From the NCBI GenBank assembly GCA_035540975.1, contig DATLFN010000016.1, forward strand, positions 1-60,199: DNA of 60,199 nt, given 5' to 3'. The position numbers and the translations under genes are program-made. The notes beneath the pieces were generated by a model. The model was not told where the DNA came from. It saw only the letters and a program-made list of their open reading frames with translations, and did no database searches. Shown piece after piece: positions 7,419 through 14,761 of this stretch; within the stretch, counting starts at the first letter, position 1; each line of letters starts with the position of its first letter. Source of the stretch: Acidimicrobiales bacterium (GTDB lineage: Bacteria; Actinomycetota; Acidimicrobiia; Acidimicrobiales; GCA-2861595).

Positions 7419-8498
7419 TTGCCCAAGCCCGCCGTCCTCTTCGGAGGGCCGTCCCCCGAGCACGACGTGAGCATCCTCACCGGCCTCCAGGCGGCCCGCG
7501 CCCTGGGCGACGTCACCGGCGTCTACTGGGCCAAGGACGGGCGCTTCTGGGAGGTGGACGCCGGCCTGGAGGCGGAGGCGTTCGCCGACGGCGTCCCCCG
7601 CCGGGCGGGCCAGCTGCGCCTCCAGGCGGGCGAGGGCCTGCTCGGCCGGCGCCGGGCGCTCGAGCTGTCGGCCGTCGTCAACTGCTGCCACGGCGGACCG
7701 GGAGAGGACGGGAGCGTCCAGGCCGCGCTCGACCTGGCCGGCATCGCCTACACCGGGCCCACCGTGGCGGGGGCGGCCCTCGGCATGGACAAGCTGGCGT
7801 TCGGGGGCGTGGTGACCGCCGCCGGGCTGCCGTCGCTGCCGCGCGTGGCGCTCACCCCGTCGACCACCGGGGTCCCGTGGGAGGGGCCGTGCATCGTGAA
7901 GCCGCGTTTCGGGGGCAGCTCGATCGGAATCCAGGTGGTCAGGGACGTGGCCACGGCGGTGGCCCTGCTGCCGGCCGTCCCCCACCTGCGGGCCGGCGCC
8001 GTGGCCGAGCCGTACCGCCGGGACGCCTACGACCTCAACGTGTCCGTGCGGTCGTGGCCCGACCTGCAGCTGTCGAACATCGAGCGCCCGCTGAGGGCGG
8101 CGGGCGGCGACATCCTCGGGTACGGCGACAAGTACCTGGGCGGCGAGGGCATGGCCAGTGCGCCGCGCGAGCTGCCCGCCGCCGTCCCCGACGCGGTGGC
8201 CGACCGCCTGCGGGAGATGGCCCGCACGGTGGCGGGGCTGGTCGGCCTGCGGGGCGTCGCCCGCATCGACTTCCTGGCCGCCGGCGACGACGGGCACGAG
8301 CTCTACGTCAACGAGATCAACACCATCCCGGGGTCGCTGGCCCGCTACCTGTGGGTCGACCCGGCCGTCCCCTTCCGCCGCCTCCTCGACGACATGTTGG
8401 AGGAGGCGGTGCGCCGACCGTCGTTCGCGTGGAGCACGCAGGGTGCGGACGGGACGGCGCTGCGGGCAGCCGGGGGCATCGCCGACAAGCTGGCCTGA
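7419..8498 (+). CDS. D-alanine--D-alanine ligase-like ATP-grasp enzyme, 359 aa
   Basis: An ATP-grasp ligase of the Ddl family. The N-terminus reads PAVLFGGPSPEHDVSILTG, matching the family's GG.S.EHEVS but with Asp in place of the usual Glu. The ATP-grasp core includes CIVKPRFGGSSIGIQ, YGDKYLGGEGM (equivalent of the Y.AKYL loop) and the metal site ELYVNEINTIPGSL. The start is a TTG at 7419, supported by GAGGAG eight bases upstream and by homology beginning at LPKPAVLFGG; no ATG or GTG is available. It follows the Mur ligase gene by 58 bases. Together they suggest synthesis and attachment of a dipeptide-like unit; the substrate is inference. Confidence 0.8.
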   Translation: MPKPAVLFGGPSPEHDVSILTGLQAARALGDVTGVYWAKDGRFWEVDAGLEAEAFADGVPRRAGQLRLQAGEGLLGRRRALELSAVVNCCHGGPGEDGSVQAALDLAGIAYTGPTVAGAALGMDKLAFGGVVTAAGLPSLPRVALTPSTTGVPWEGPCIVKPRFGGSSIGIQVVRDVATAVALLPAVPHLRAGAVAEPYRRDAYDLNVSVRSWPDLQLSNIERPLRAAGGDILGYGDKYLGGEGMASAPRELPAAVPDAVADRLREMARTVAGLVGLRGVARIDFLAAGDDGHELYVNEINTIPGSLARYLWVDPAVPFRRLLDDMLEEAVRRPSFAWSTQGADGTALRAAGGIADKLA

Positions 8499-8506
8499 GC
8501 GGTCGC

Positions 8507-8851
8507 GTGATCGACGTGCCTCCCGAGCGGTTCGGTGAGCTGGTGGCCGAGGCCCTCGACGACCTCCCGCCCGAGCTGGGGCGCCTCATGGAGAACGTGG
8601 CGGTGGTGGTGAACGACACGTCGCCCCCGGCCGGGCTGCTCGGGCTGTACGAGGGCATCCCCCTCACCGAGCGCTACGAGTACGGCGGCTTCGCCCTGCC
8701 CGACCGCATCACCATCTTCCGCCGGGCGATCTGCGCCGTGTGCGACCAGGAGGACGAGGTCACCGAGCAGGTCCGGGTCACCGTCGTCCACGAGGTGGCC
8801 CACCACTTCGGCATCGACGACGACCGCCTCGACGAGCTCGGCTGGTCGTAG
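8507..8851 (+). CDS. Minimal zincin-like metallopeptidase family protein, 114 aa
   Basis: A short protein with the zinc-binding HEXXH motif as HEVAHHFGIDDDRL near the C-terminus; the Asp after GID is the usual third ligand region in this family (PF06262/DUF1025-type). Preceding elements LPDRITIFRRAI and EGIPLTERYEYGG are also typical. The GTG start at 8507 lies eight bases after the ATP-grasp gene. It is widely distributed in actinobacteria without an assigned substrate. Operon position links it to the Mur/Ddl-like genes. Confidence 0.8.
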   Translation: MIDVPPERFGELVAEALDDLPPELGRLMENVAVVVNDTSPPAGLLGLYEGIPLTERYEYGGFALPDRITIFRRAICAVCDQEDEVTEQVRVTVVHEVAHHFGIDDDRLDELGWS

Positions 8852-8869
8852 GGCCGGAGGCGGGGCCGG

Positions 8870-9049
8870 TCAGCCGCCGGCCAGGGTGATCCAGCGCTCG
8901 GGCGGCACCCGCGCCGGGTTGGCCTCCTCGACGCCCTCGTCGGAGGGGTTGAGCGCCACGAGCACGTCGGGGTCGGCCGGCGGGGAGATGTCGGCCTCGA
9001 ACGTCACCTTGCCGTCCACGATGCGCACCTTCGGGGCGGGGTTGTCCAT
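8870..9049 (-). CDS. Small conserved hypothetical protein, 59 aa
   Basis: The protein reads MDNPAPKVRIVDGKVTFEAD and ends PPERWITLAGG. It is acidic with no membrane segment or cysteine, and no family is recognised. It is the only sensible reading between two plus-strand genes, and its codon choice matches its neighbours. TACCTG lies upstream at a leaderless-like distance but fits the local consensus poorly. Confidence 0.5.
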   Translation of the reverse strand: MDNPAPKVRIVDGKVTFEADISPPADPDVLVALNPSDEGVEEANPARVPPERWITLAGG

Positions 9050-9143
9050 GACGCCACAGGTACGCCTTCGGGGGCGCTCGTGTCCAGAGGTTTCGCGCCG
9101 GGGGCCGTCGTAGGATCGCCCGAGCCGAGGGGAGAGGAGAACG

Positions 9144-10391
9144 ATGCGCTGGACGCTGCCGCCCGACAAGGTCCCGGAGGCCTGGTTCAACGTGGTGCCG
9201 AGCCTGCCCACGCCCCTGGACCCGCCCCTCCACCCGGCCACGCGCGAGCCGGTGGGCCCCGACGACCTGGCGCCGCTGTTCCCGATGGCGCTGATCGGCC
9301 AGGAGGTGTCGGCCGAGCCGTGGATCGACGTCCCCGGCGAGGTGCTGGACGTGCTGCGGCTGTGGCGGCCCACCCCGCTGGTGCGGGCGACCCGCCTGGA
9401 ACAGGCGCTCGACACCCCGGCCCGGGTCTACTTCAAGGACGAGTCGGTGTCGCCGGCCGGGTCGCACAAGCCGAACACGGCGGTCCCCCAGGCCTTCTAC
9501 AACAAGGCCGAGGGCACGACCCGGCTCGCCACCGAGACCGGCGCCGGGCAGTGGGGGAGCGCCCTGTCGTTCGCCAGCGCCCTGTTCGGGTTGGACTGCA
9601 TGGTGTACATGGTCCGGGCGTCGTACGACCAGAAGCCGTACCGGCGGATGATGATCGAGACGTGGGGCGGCCGGGTCGTCCCGTCGCCGGTGGCGGACGC
9701 GAGCCATCCCGGGTCGCTGGGCAGCGCCATCAGCGACGCCGTCGCCGACGCCGCCTCCCGCCCCGACACGCACTACGCCCTGGGCTCGGTGCTCAACCAC
9801 GTGCTGCTGCACCAGACCGTCATCGGGCTGGAGGCGAAGGAGCAGCTGGCCCTGGCGGGCGAGGAGCGCCCCGACGTGGTGATCGGGTCGTGCGGCGGCG
9901 GGTCGAACCTGGGCGGGCTGGCGCTGCCCTTCGTGGCCGACGAGGGGGTCCGCCTGGTGGCCGTCGAGCCGTCCTCGTGCCCCACGCTGACGGCCGGTCG
10001 CTTCGAGTACGACTTCGGCGACACGGCGGGCATGACGCCCCTGCTGTCGATGTACACGCTGGGCCACGACTTCGTGCCGCCGTCGATCCACGCCGGCGGG
10101 CTGCGCTACCACGGCGACGCCCCCATCATCTCCAACCTGGTCCGCAGCGGCCGCATGGAGGCGGTCGCCTACCCGCAGTCGAAGGTGTTCGAGGCGGCCG
10201 TGCAGTTCGCCCGCACCCAGGGCACCATCGCCGCGCCGGAGACGAGCCACGCCATCCGGGCCGTCGTCGACGAGGCGCTGGCGGCCAAGGAGGAGGGCGA
10301 AGAGCGGGTGATCCTGTTCGGGTACTCGGGCCACGGGCTGCTCGACCTGTCGGCCTACGACGACCACCTCCACGACCGGCTCGACGCCTGA
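9144..10391 (+). CDS. TrpB-like pyridoxal-phosphate enzyme (TrpB2 type), 415 aa
   Basis: A tryptophan synthase beta-like enzyme of the TrpB2 subfamily, which makes tryptophan from indole and serine or may act on related substrates. The PLP lysine is in [11 protein letters not shown] (Lys109); the phosphate-binding glycines are in [38 protein letters not shown] is the characteristic TrpB2 stretch. The length agrees with TrpB2 (~420-450). GGGGAGAGGAG is a strong ribosome site for the ATG, with TAGGAT further upstream. No trpA lies nearby, so a stand-alone indole-salvage role is likely. Confidence 0.88.
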   Translation: MRWTLPPDKVPEAWFNVVPSLPTPLDPPLHPATREPVGPDDLAPLFPMALIGQEVSAEPWIDVPGEVLDVLRLWRPTPLVRATRLEQALDTPARVYFKDESVSPAGSHKPNTAVPQAFYNKAEGTTRLATETGAGQWGSALSFASALFGLDCMVYMVRASYDQKPYRRMMIETWGGRVVPSPVADASHPGSLGSAISDAVADAASRPDTHYALGSVLNHVLLHQTVIGLEAKEQLALAGEERPDVVIGSCGGGSNLGGLALPFVADEGVRLVAVEPSSCPTLTAGRFEYDFGDTAGMTPLLSMYTLGHDFVPPSIHAGGLRYHGDAPIISNLVRSGRMEAVAYPQSKVFEAAVQFARTQGTIAAPETSHAIRAVVDEALAAKEEGEERVILFGYSGHGLLDLSAYDDHLHDRLDA

Positions 10392-10443
10392 TGTCCGACC
10401 ACATTCGTCCGCTTCGCTCAGGCGCAAGGTCTGCGGCCGCTCT

Positions 10444-10578
10444 CGCCGCCGCAGGCGGCCCCTGCGGCTGCGGACACCGGGAAAGGACAGGGCGGAGGCG
10501 GCGCGAGCTTCGCTCGCCCGCCGGAGCACGTTCCAACTCGACCGAATGGAGTGAGCGAAGCGAACGAATGAGGTCGAA
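10444..10578 (+). repeat. Dispersed structured repeat A, copy 1
   Basis: About 135 bases closely match 15351-15486 in direct orientation. It contains two perfect hairpins: GCCGCC-GCA-GGCGGC (10445-10459) and GCGAGC-TTC-GCTCGC (10503-10517), then GGAGTGAGCGAAGCGAACGA near its right end. It ends six bases before the ATG of the double-ACT gene, so it forms that gene's leader. Confidence 0.8.
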
Positions 10579-10584
10579 GCACTG

Positions 10585-11121
10585 ATGCCGCACTTCGCGC
10601 TCAGCGCCGTCGGCGCCGACCGGCCGGGCATCGTGGCCGCCGTCACCGGCGCCCTCGCCGAGTCGGGCTGCAACCTGGAGGACTCGTCGATGACGATCCT
10701 GCGGGGGCAGTTCGCCATCATGCTGGTCGTGGCCGGCCCCGAGGGGCTGGACGCGGCCACCCTGGAGAAGGCGCTGGCCGCCCCCGCCGCCGACCTCGAC
10801 CTCGTCGTCCACGTCCGGCCGATCGACGAGGAGGTGCGCCCGGGCCCGAGCGGGGAGCCGTGGTCGGTGGCCGTCTACGGCGCCGACCGGCCCGGCATCG
10901 TGCACCGCTTCACGTCGCTCCTCGCCGACGCCGGCGTCAACGTGGTGGACCTCACCACCCGGGTGATCGGCGAGCCGGCCCGCCCCGTCTACGCCATGAT
11001 CCTCGAGGTCGCCCTCCCGCCCGGCGCCGACGGCACCGACCTCTCCGCCCGCCTCGTCGCCCTCGCCCGCGAGCTCGGGGTCGAGTGCTCGGCCCACCCC
11101 TCCGAGGCCGACATCCTGTGA
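10585..11121 (+). CDS. Double-ACT-domain protein, GcvR-like, 178 aa
   Basis: Two tandem ACT domains fill the protein. The first starts FALSAVGADRPGIVAAVTGAL (residues ~4-24), the second SVAVYGADRPGIVHRFTSLL (~93-112); both carry the DRPGIV amino-acid-binding turn. No DNA-binding or catalytic domain is present. The architecture matches the glycine-cleavage-system regulator GcvR and related two-ACT sensors. No gcv genes are in the window, so the ligand is unknown. The ATG directly follows repeat A, which has replaced any ordinary Shine-Dalgarno region. Confidence 0.8.
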   Translation: MPHFALSAVGADRPGIVAAVTGALAESGCNLEDSSMTILRGQFAIMLVVAGPEGLDAATLEKALAAPAADLDLVVHVRPIDEEVRPGPSGEPWSVAVYGADRPGIVHRFTSLLADAGVNVVDLTTRVIGEPARPVYAMILEVALPPGADGTDLSARLVALARELGVECSAHPSEADIL

Positions 11122-11163
11122 GGGGAATCGACTCGCAACCGGAGGTTCCGAGCCGAGCCGGCG

Positions 11164-11253
11164 GTGCTCCGGCCGGGCGGCAGAGCCGCCGGCCTCCGCC
11201 CTGTCCTCCCGGCCGGCAGCCGGGGGAGGCCGCCTTCGGCGGCGAGAGCGGCC
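11164..11253 (-). repeat. Dispersed structured repeat A, diverged inverted copy 3
   Basis: Read on the minus strand this aligns with the central part of repeat A; on the plus strand the shared cores are GTGCTCCGG, CTCCGCCCTGTCCT and GGCGGCGAGAGCGGCC. Both hairpins persist with changed bases: GGCGGC-AGA-GCCGCC (11176-11190) and GCCGCC-TTC-GGCGGC (11229-11243). It lies in the 249-base gap before the deformylase gene, the rest of which shows no gene. Confidence 0.65.
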
Positions 11254-11370
11254 GCCGGCGATTCTCGTCGTTCGATGGCCGCCCCGCCAGGGGCCGGTGG
11301 GGTCTGTGAGGCTCGCCTCGCGGCCAGGGCTCGCCCGGCGAGCCGGCCGTGCCGGCGCCCGGATGCGCTG

Positions 11371-11871
11371 ATGGCGGTGCGGCCGGTGTTGCGGCTGCCG
11401 GAGCCGGTGCTGAAGATCAGGGCCGCCGAGGTGGGGAAGGTGGACGAGGCGTGCCGGGACCTGGCCGCCGACCTGATCGACACCATGCGGGCGTCGCCCG
11501 CCTGCGTCGGCCTGGCCGCCCCGCAGATCGGCGTGAGCCTGCGGGCGTTCGCCATCGACGTGACCGGGCACCGCAAGGCCCGCTCGTGCCACGGCGAGGT
11601 GGTCCTGTTCGACCCCGAGGTCCTGGTGGCGTCCGACCCCGTCCACGGGCGGGAGGGGTGCATGAGCGTGCCCGACCTGACGGGCGACGTGGCCCGCTCC
11701 ACCCTCGTCGTGGTGCGGGGCCTGACGGTCGACGGGGAGGAGCGGGTGCTGCGCACCGACGCCTTCGAGGCCCGCGCCGTGCAGCACGAGATGGACCACC
11801 TGGACGGCCTGCTGTTCCTCGACCGGGTGAGCTCGGCCGACGCCGTGTTCCGGCGCACCGTCTACCGGTAG
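11371..11871 (+). CDS. def: Peptide deformylase, 166 aa
   Basis: Removes the formyl group from nascent N-terminal methionine. All three family motifs are visible: GLAAPQIG (motif 1), REGCMSVP (motif 2, with the metal-binding Cys; canonical EGCLS has become EGCMS) and AVQHEMDHLDG (motif 3, HEXXH). The ATG at 11371 is preferred over upstream in-frame codons because MAVRPVLRLPEPVL matches the family N-terminus. The upstream gap carries repeat A copy 3. Confidence 0.92.
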   Translation: MAVRPVLRLPEPVLKIRAAEVGKVDEACRDLAADLIDTMRASPACVGLAAPQIGVSLRAFAIDVTGHRKARSCHGEVVLFDPEVLVASDPVHGREGCMSVPDLTGDVARSTLVVVRGLTVDGEERVLRTDAFEARAVQHEMDHLDGLLFLDRVSSADAVFRRTVYR

Positions 11872-11899
11872 GGACCGCCCGGCGGGCCGCCGCGCGCTC

Positions 11900-11905
11900 T
11901 ACCGT
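11900..11905 (+). promoter_or_regulatory. -10 element of the PH/SHOCT gene
   Basis: TACCGT lies six bases before the GTG start at 11912; leaderless pattern. Confidence 0.55.
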
Positions 11906-11911
11906 GGGCCC

Positions 11912-12517
11912 GTGCCCTTCCCGCGGAAGCTGCTGAACGAGGGCGAGGACATCGTCCTCGACCTCCACCCGCACTGGTGGTACTTCGTGAAGCCGGTCGT
12001 CGTCCTCGTCGCCGGGATCGTGGGCGCCGTCGCCCTCCGCGACGTCGACGCCGCCCGCATCGCCTTCCTCGTCGTCATCGTGGTCGCTGCCGTGTGGCTG
12101 GCGGTCGTGTACGCCAAGTGGGCGACCACCAACGTGGTGGTGACCACCGACCGCCTCATCCACCGGGTGGGCGTGCTCGGCAAGCAGGGCAAGGAGATCC
12201 CCCTCGAGCGGGTCAACGACATCGCCGTGAGCCAGACCCTCTTCGAGCGGCTCATCGGCTCGGGCGACGTCACCATCGAGTCGGGTGGCGAGCGGGGCCA
12301 GCAGCTCTTCACCGACATCCCCAAGCCCTTCCTCGTCCAGAACGTCATCTACACCGAGATGGAGCGGGCCGGCGCCCGTGACGCGGCCCGGGCGTCGGGG
12401 TCGAGGGAGCTGTCCATCCCCGAGCAGCTGGAGAAGCTGGACGAGCTCCGCCAGCGGGGCGTGATCACCCAGGCCGAGTTCGACGCCAAGAAGGCACAGC
12501 TGCTCGACCGCATGTAG
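11912..12517 (+). CDS. Bacterial PH-domain membrane protein with C-terminal SHOCT domain, 201 aa
   Basis: Two adjacent transmembrane helices (residues ~26-43 and ~49-67: VKPVVVLVAGIVGAVAL and FLVVIVVAAVWLAVVY) precede a bPH2 (YdbS-like) domain beginning with the family signature WATTNVVVTTDRLIHRVGVL. The C-terminal ~35 residues (IPEQLEKLDELRQRGVITQAEFDAKK) form a SHOCT oligomerisation module. Function is not established for the family; a membrane-associated scaffold is likely. The GTG start is supported by the immediately upstream TACCGT. The Asp23 envelope-stress operon follows in the same direction with its own promoter. Confidence 0.85.
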   Translation: MPFPRKLLNEGEDIVLDLHPHWWYFVKPVVVLVAGIVGAVALRDVDAARIAFLVVIVVAAVWLAVVYAKWATTNVVVTTDRLIHRVGVLGKQGKEIPLERVNDIAVSQTLFERLIGSGDVTIESGGERGQQLFTDIPKPFLVQNVIYTEMERAGARDAARASGSRELSIPEQLEKLDELRQRGVITQAEFDAKKAQLLDRM

Positions 12518-12547
12518 TCGCCGGCGAGCGGCGGCGCCTCCGCCCGT

Positions 12548-12574
12548 TTGCGCCGTCGTGTCGTTCGGTAGAGA
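12548..12574 (+). promoter_or_regulatory. Promoter of the Asp23 operon
   Basis: TTGCGC (12548-12553) and TAGAGA (12569-12574) are separated by 15 bases. A 5' leader of about 27 bases with AGAGGAGG before the ATG at 12608 follows, so this operon is leadered, unlike many others here. Confidence 0.45.
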
Positions 12575-12607
12575 AACCTCCGGTCGCACGTGGCAGAGGA
12601 GGACGAC

Positions 12608-13051
12608 ATGTCCCAGCAAGCGACGATGGTGCCGGACGTCCAGCGGGGGACCCCCTCGCTGGTCGGGCCCCAGGGACGGACCTCGATCGCCGACTCGGTG
12701 GTCGCCAAGATCGCCGGGATCGCGGCACGCGAGGTCGCCGGCGTCCACCAGATGGGCACGGGCGCCACCCGGGCCTTCGGCTCGATCAAGGAGAGGCTGC
12801 CGGTGGGCGGGACCGGGCCGAACCCGACCCAGGGGGTGAAGGTCGAGGTCGGCGAGCGCCAGTCGGCCATCGACGTCGACCTCGTCGCCGAGTACGGCGT
12901 CTCCATCCCCGATGTCGCCGAGTCGGTGCGGCGCAACGTCATCGACCGCGTGCAGCGCATGACGGGCCTGGAGGTCACCGAGGTGAACATCGTCGTCGAC
13001 GACATCTGGCTGGGCGACGAGAGCGAGCCGGCGGAGCCGCGGGCCCAGTGA
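12608..13051 (+). CDS. Asp23/Gls24 family envelope stress protein, 147 aa
   Basis: First gene of the Asp23 operon. After a ~28-residue flexible N-terminus the domain reads TSIADSVVAKIAGIAAREVAGVHQM, then VKVEVGERQSAIDVDLVAEYG and a C-terminal RVQRMTGLEVTEVNIVVDDIWL, the complete Asp23 fold. In Gram-positive bacteria these proteins gather beneath the membrane, anchored by AmaP, and respond to cell-wall stress. The ATG at 12608 is preferred to the GTG at 12590 because AGAGGAGG sits just before it. The stop overlaps the next start (GTGA). Confidence 0.9.
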   Translation: MSQQATMVPDVQRGTPSLVGPQGRTSIADSVVAKIAGIAAREVAGVHQMGTGATRAFGSIKERLPVGGTGPNPTQGVKVEVGERQSAIDVDLVAEYGVSIPDVAESVRRNVIDRVQRMTGLEVTEVNIVVDDIWLGDESEPAEPRAQ

Positions 13052-13350
13052 CCACCGAGCGGGCGACCGTCGACCCCGAGGCGGTGGCGCAGGCCGCGGC
13101 CGCCTGCCCCGACGTCGCCGGCCTCTCCGAGGGCGTGGTGGGCGAGGTCGCCTCGTACCTTCCGGGCCGGCGGGTGCCGGGCGTGCGCGTCGGCGACGGC
13201 GGGGTCGAGGTGCACATCGTCGCCCGGTGGGGCCGGCCGCTCCCCGAGGTGGGCGAGGCCGTCGCCGCCGCCGTGGCGCCCGCCGCCGCCGGCCGGCCCG
13301 TACGGGTCTTCGTCGACGACCTGGAGGTGCCCGCCGTTGCCGCCGGGTGA
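13048..13350 (+). CDS. Short Asp23-like protein, 100 aa
   Basis: A compact Asp23-related protein of the type found in actinobacterial Asp23 operons. Key segments are CPDVAGLSEGVVGEVASYLPGRRVPGVRV, then VEVHIVARWGRPLPEVGEAV and RPVRVFVDDLEV. The GTG start overlaps the preceding stop by four bases, indicating translational coupling, and the 3' end overlaps the J-domain gene by 14 bases. It lacks the N-terminal extension of its neighbour and may be a partner subunit. Confidence 0.75.
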   Translation: MTTERATVDPEAVAQAAAACPDVAGLSEGVVGEVASYLPGRRVPGVRVGDGGVEVHIVARWGRPLPEVGEAVAAAVAPAAAGRPVRVFVDDLEVPAVAAG

Positions 13351-13615
13351 CGTCCTCGGGGTCGCCCCCGGGGCCTCGCCCCGCGAGGTCCGGGCCGCGT
13401 TCCGCCGGTTCGCGGCCGCCCACCACCCCGACCGGGGCGGCGATCCCGACCGGTTCCGGGCCGGCGTCGACGCCTACCGCCGTCTCACCGGCACGACCAC
13501 CGTGCCGACGCCGTCCACGGCCACGGCCGACGTCGTGTTCCACCACCGCCGCCGGGGTCTGCGACGGCTGGCCGGGCTGGCCCGCCGCCGCCGCGACGCC
13601 CGCCGGCTGCGCTGA
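13337..13615 (+). CDS. J-domain protein embedded in the Asp23 operon, 92 aa
   Basis: Residues 1-55 are a J domain: DVLGVAPGASPREVRAAFRRFAAAHHPDRGGDPDRF contains the HPD tripeptide needed to stimulate Hsp70 (DnaK) ATPase. The C-terminus is strongly basic (HHRRRGLRRLAGLARRRRDARRLR) and may touch membrane lipid or nucleic acid. No G/F or zinc region is present. The likely start is TTG at 13337, overlapping the previous gene by 14 bases; no ATG or GTG fits before the J domain. Context suggests it recruits DnaK to the Asp23 complex, which is inference. Confidence 0.75.
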   Translation: MPPGDVLGVAPGASPREVRAAFRRFAAAHHPDRGGDPDRFRAGVDAYRRLTGTTTVPTPSTATADVVFHHRRRGLRRLAGLARRRRDARRLR

Positions 13616-13632
13616 CCACCAGGAGGGAAGAC

Positions 13633-13824
13633 ATGCTGCTCCAGCGATCGACCGTCGGCTTGTTCGTCGGACTCGTGCTCGGCCTCGCCCTCGCCTTCGA
13701 GGGCTTCGGCGCCATGCTGATCGTCGCCTTCTGCGGCGCCCTCGGCTTCGTCGTCGTCAAGGTCGTCGAAGGCGAGATCGACGTCACCGAGTACATCAAC
13801 GGCTCCCGCCGCCCGCCCCGGTGA
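13633..13824 (+). CDS. DUF2273 small membrane protein, 63 aa
   Basis: Two transmembrane helices (residues ~7-23 TVGLFVGLVLGLALAF and ~26-44 GAMLIVAFCGALGFVVVKV) are followed by GEIDVTEYINGSRR. This is the DUF2273 pattern found next to asp23 and amaP in Firmicutes and actinobacteria, where the protein is thought to help anchor Asp23 to the membrane. AGGAGGG lies 6 bases before the ATG, the best Shine-Dalgarno of the operon, so high expression is likely. The stop overlaps the next GTG. Confidence 0.85.
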   Translation: MLLQRSTVGLFVGLVLGLALAFEGFGAMLIVAFCGALGFVVVKVVEGEIDVTEYINGSRRPPR

Positions 13825-14240
13825 GCACGACCGCCGTGCGGCCCGACGACCCCACCGTCCCGCTGCCGGCCGGCGGCGGGCGGCTGGAGACCGAGCTCGG
13901 CGTGACCACCGTCGCGCCGCGGGTGTGCGAGAAGATCGCGGCACGGGCGGCGGCCGAGGTCGACGGCGTCGAGGTCGTGGCCACCGGGCTCTCCCGGCTG
14001 GCGCCGTGGTCGTCGTCGGCGTCGGCCGGCGCCACCGCCGAGGTGAGCGGCCACGCCGTGTCGGTCGACCTCACCGTCGACGTGCGGTACCCGCTGCCCG
14101 TCGCCACCACCGCCCGACGGGTCCGCGAGCGGGTGACGGCCCGCCTGGGCGAGCTGGCGGGGCTGGGCGTGCGCGGCGTCACCGTCACCGTCACCGGCCT
14201 GCCCGCCCGGTGCCGGGCCCGCCCGGCGAGGGCCCGGTGA
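13821..14240 (+). CDS. Second Asp23/Gls24 family protein, 139 aa
   Basis: A full-length Asp23 domain: TELGVTTVAPRVCEKIAARAAAEVDGVEVV near residue 22, then ATAEVSGHAVSVDLTVDVRYPLPVATTARRVRERV and LGVRGVTVTVTGLPARC at the end. Compared with the first paralogue the N-terminal tail differs and the C-terminus is Arg/Ala-rich. GTG start and stop overlap neighbours by four bases on both sides. Confidence 0.85.
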   Translation: MSTTAVRPDDPTVPLPAGGGRLETELGVTTVAPRVCEKIAARAAAEVDGVEVVATGLSRLAPWSSSASAGATAEVSGHAVSVDLTVDVRYPLPVATTARRVRERVTARLGELAGLGVRGVTVTVTGLPARCRARPARAR

Positions 14241-14761
14241 CGGCCCGCCTCCTGCACCGGGCGGTGGCCGCCGCGCTGGCGCTCGCCCTGCTGGCGGGCG
14301 GCGTCGTGGTCGCGGTGGAGATCGCGGTGGCGGCGTTCGGCGCCCAGCCCTGGGTGCTGCCCCACGGCGACTGGTACCGGGCGGGCGTCGCCGACCGGTG
14401 GAGCTCGTCGGAGGCGACGTGGCTGTTCCTGGCGGTGGCCGCGGCCGGCGTGGCCCTGCTCGCCCTCCAGGTGGCCCGCCGTCGGCCCGACACCGTCCCC
14501 CTGGGTGGGGGCTCGCGGGCGGAGCTGTCCCGGAGGAGCCTGGAGCGGTCTCTGGCCCGCACGGCCCAGCGGGTGGACGGCGTCGCCACCGCCCGGGCCA
14601 AGGTCTCGCCGGCGCGGGCGACGGTGGAGGCGGCGACGAACCGCCGTCTGGTGAAGGACCTCCAGCCCCGGGTGGCCGAGGCCACGACGGCGCGGCTGCG
14701 CGCCGTTGGGCTGGCCGACACCGCCGTGGCCGTGGCCGTGAAGGCGAGGGACGAGCGGTGA
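14237..14761 (+). CDS. DUF6286-like membrane protein of the Asp23 operon, 174 aa
   Basis: Two hydrophobic helices (residues ~10-33 and ~54-72, LFLAVAAAGVALLALQVA) flank an external loop containing PWVLPHGDWYRAG. The cytoplasmic C-terminal half (ELSRRSLERSLARTAQRVDGV ... LRAVGLADTAVAVAVKARDER) resembles a reduced Asp23-like fold. The position between asp23 and the AmaP-like gene is where Streptomyces carries its DUF6286 gene. Assignment rests on architecture and synteny more than on strong motifs. Confidence 0.65.
   Translation: MTARLLHRAVAAALALALLAGGVVVAVEIAVAAFGAQPWVLPHGDWYRAGVADRWSSSEATWLFLAVAAAGVALLALQVARRRPDTVPLGGGSRAELSRRSLERSLARTAQRVDGVATARAKVSPARATVEAATNRRLVKDLQPRVAEATTARLRAVGLADTAVAVAVKARDER

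Noticed and set aside
8778-10760. Long minus-strand frame opposite the TrpB2-like gene
   Set aside because: Antisense shadow with low-complexity Arg/Gly/Val composition; the plus strand carries the PLP motifs.
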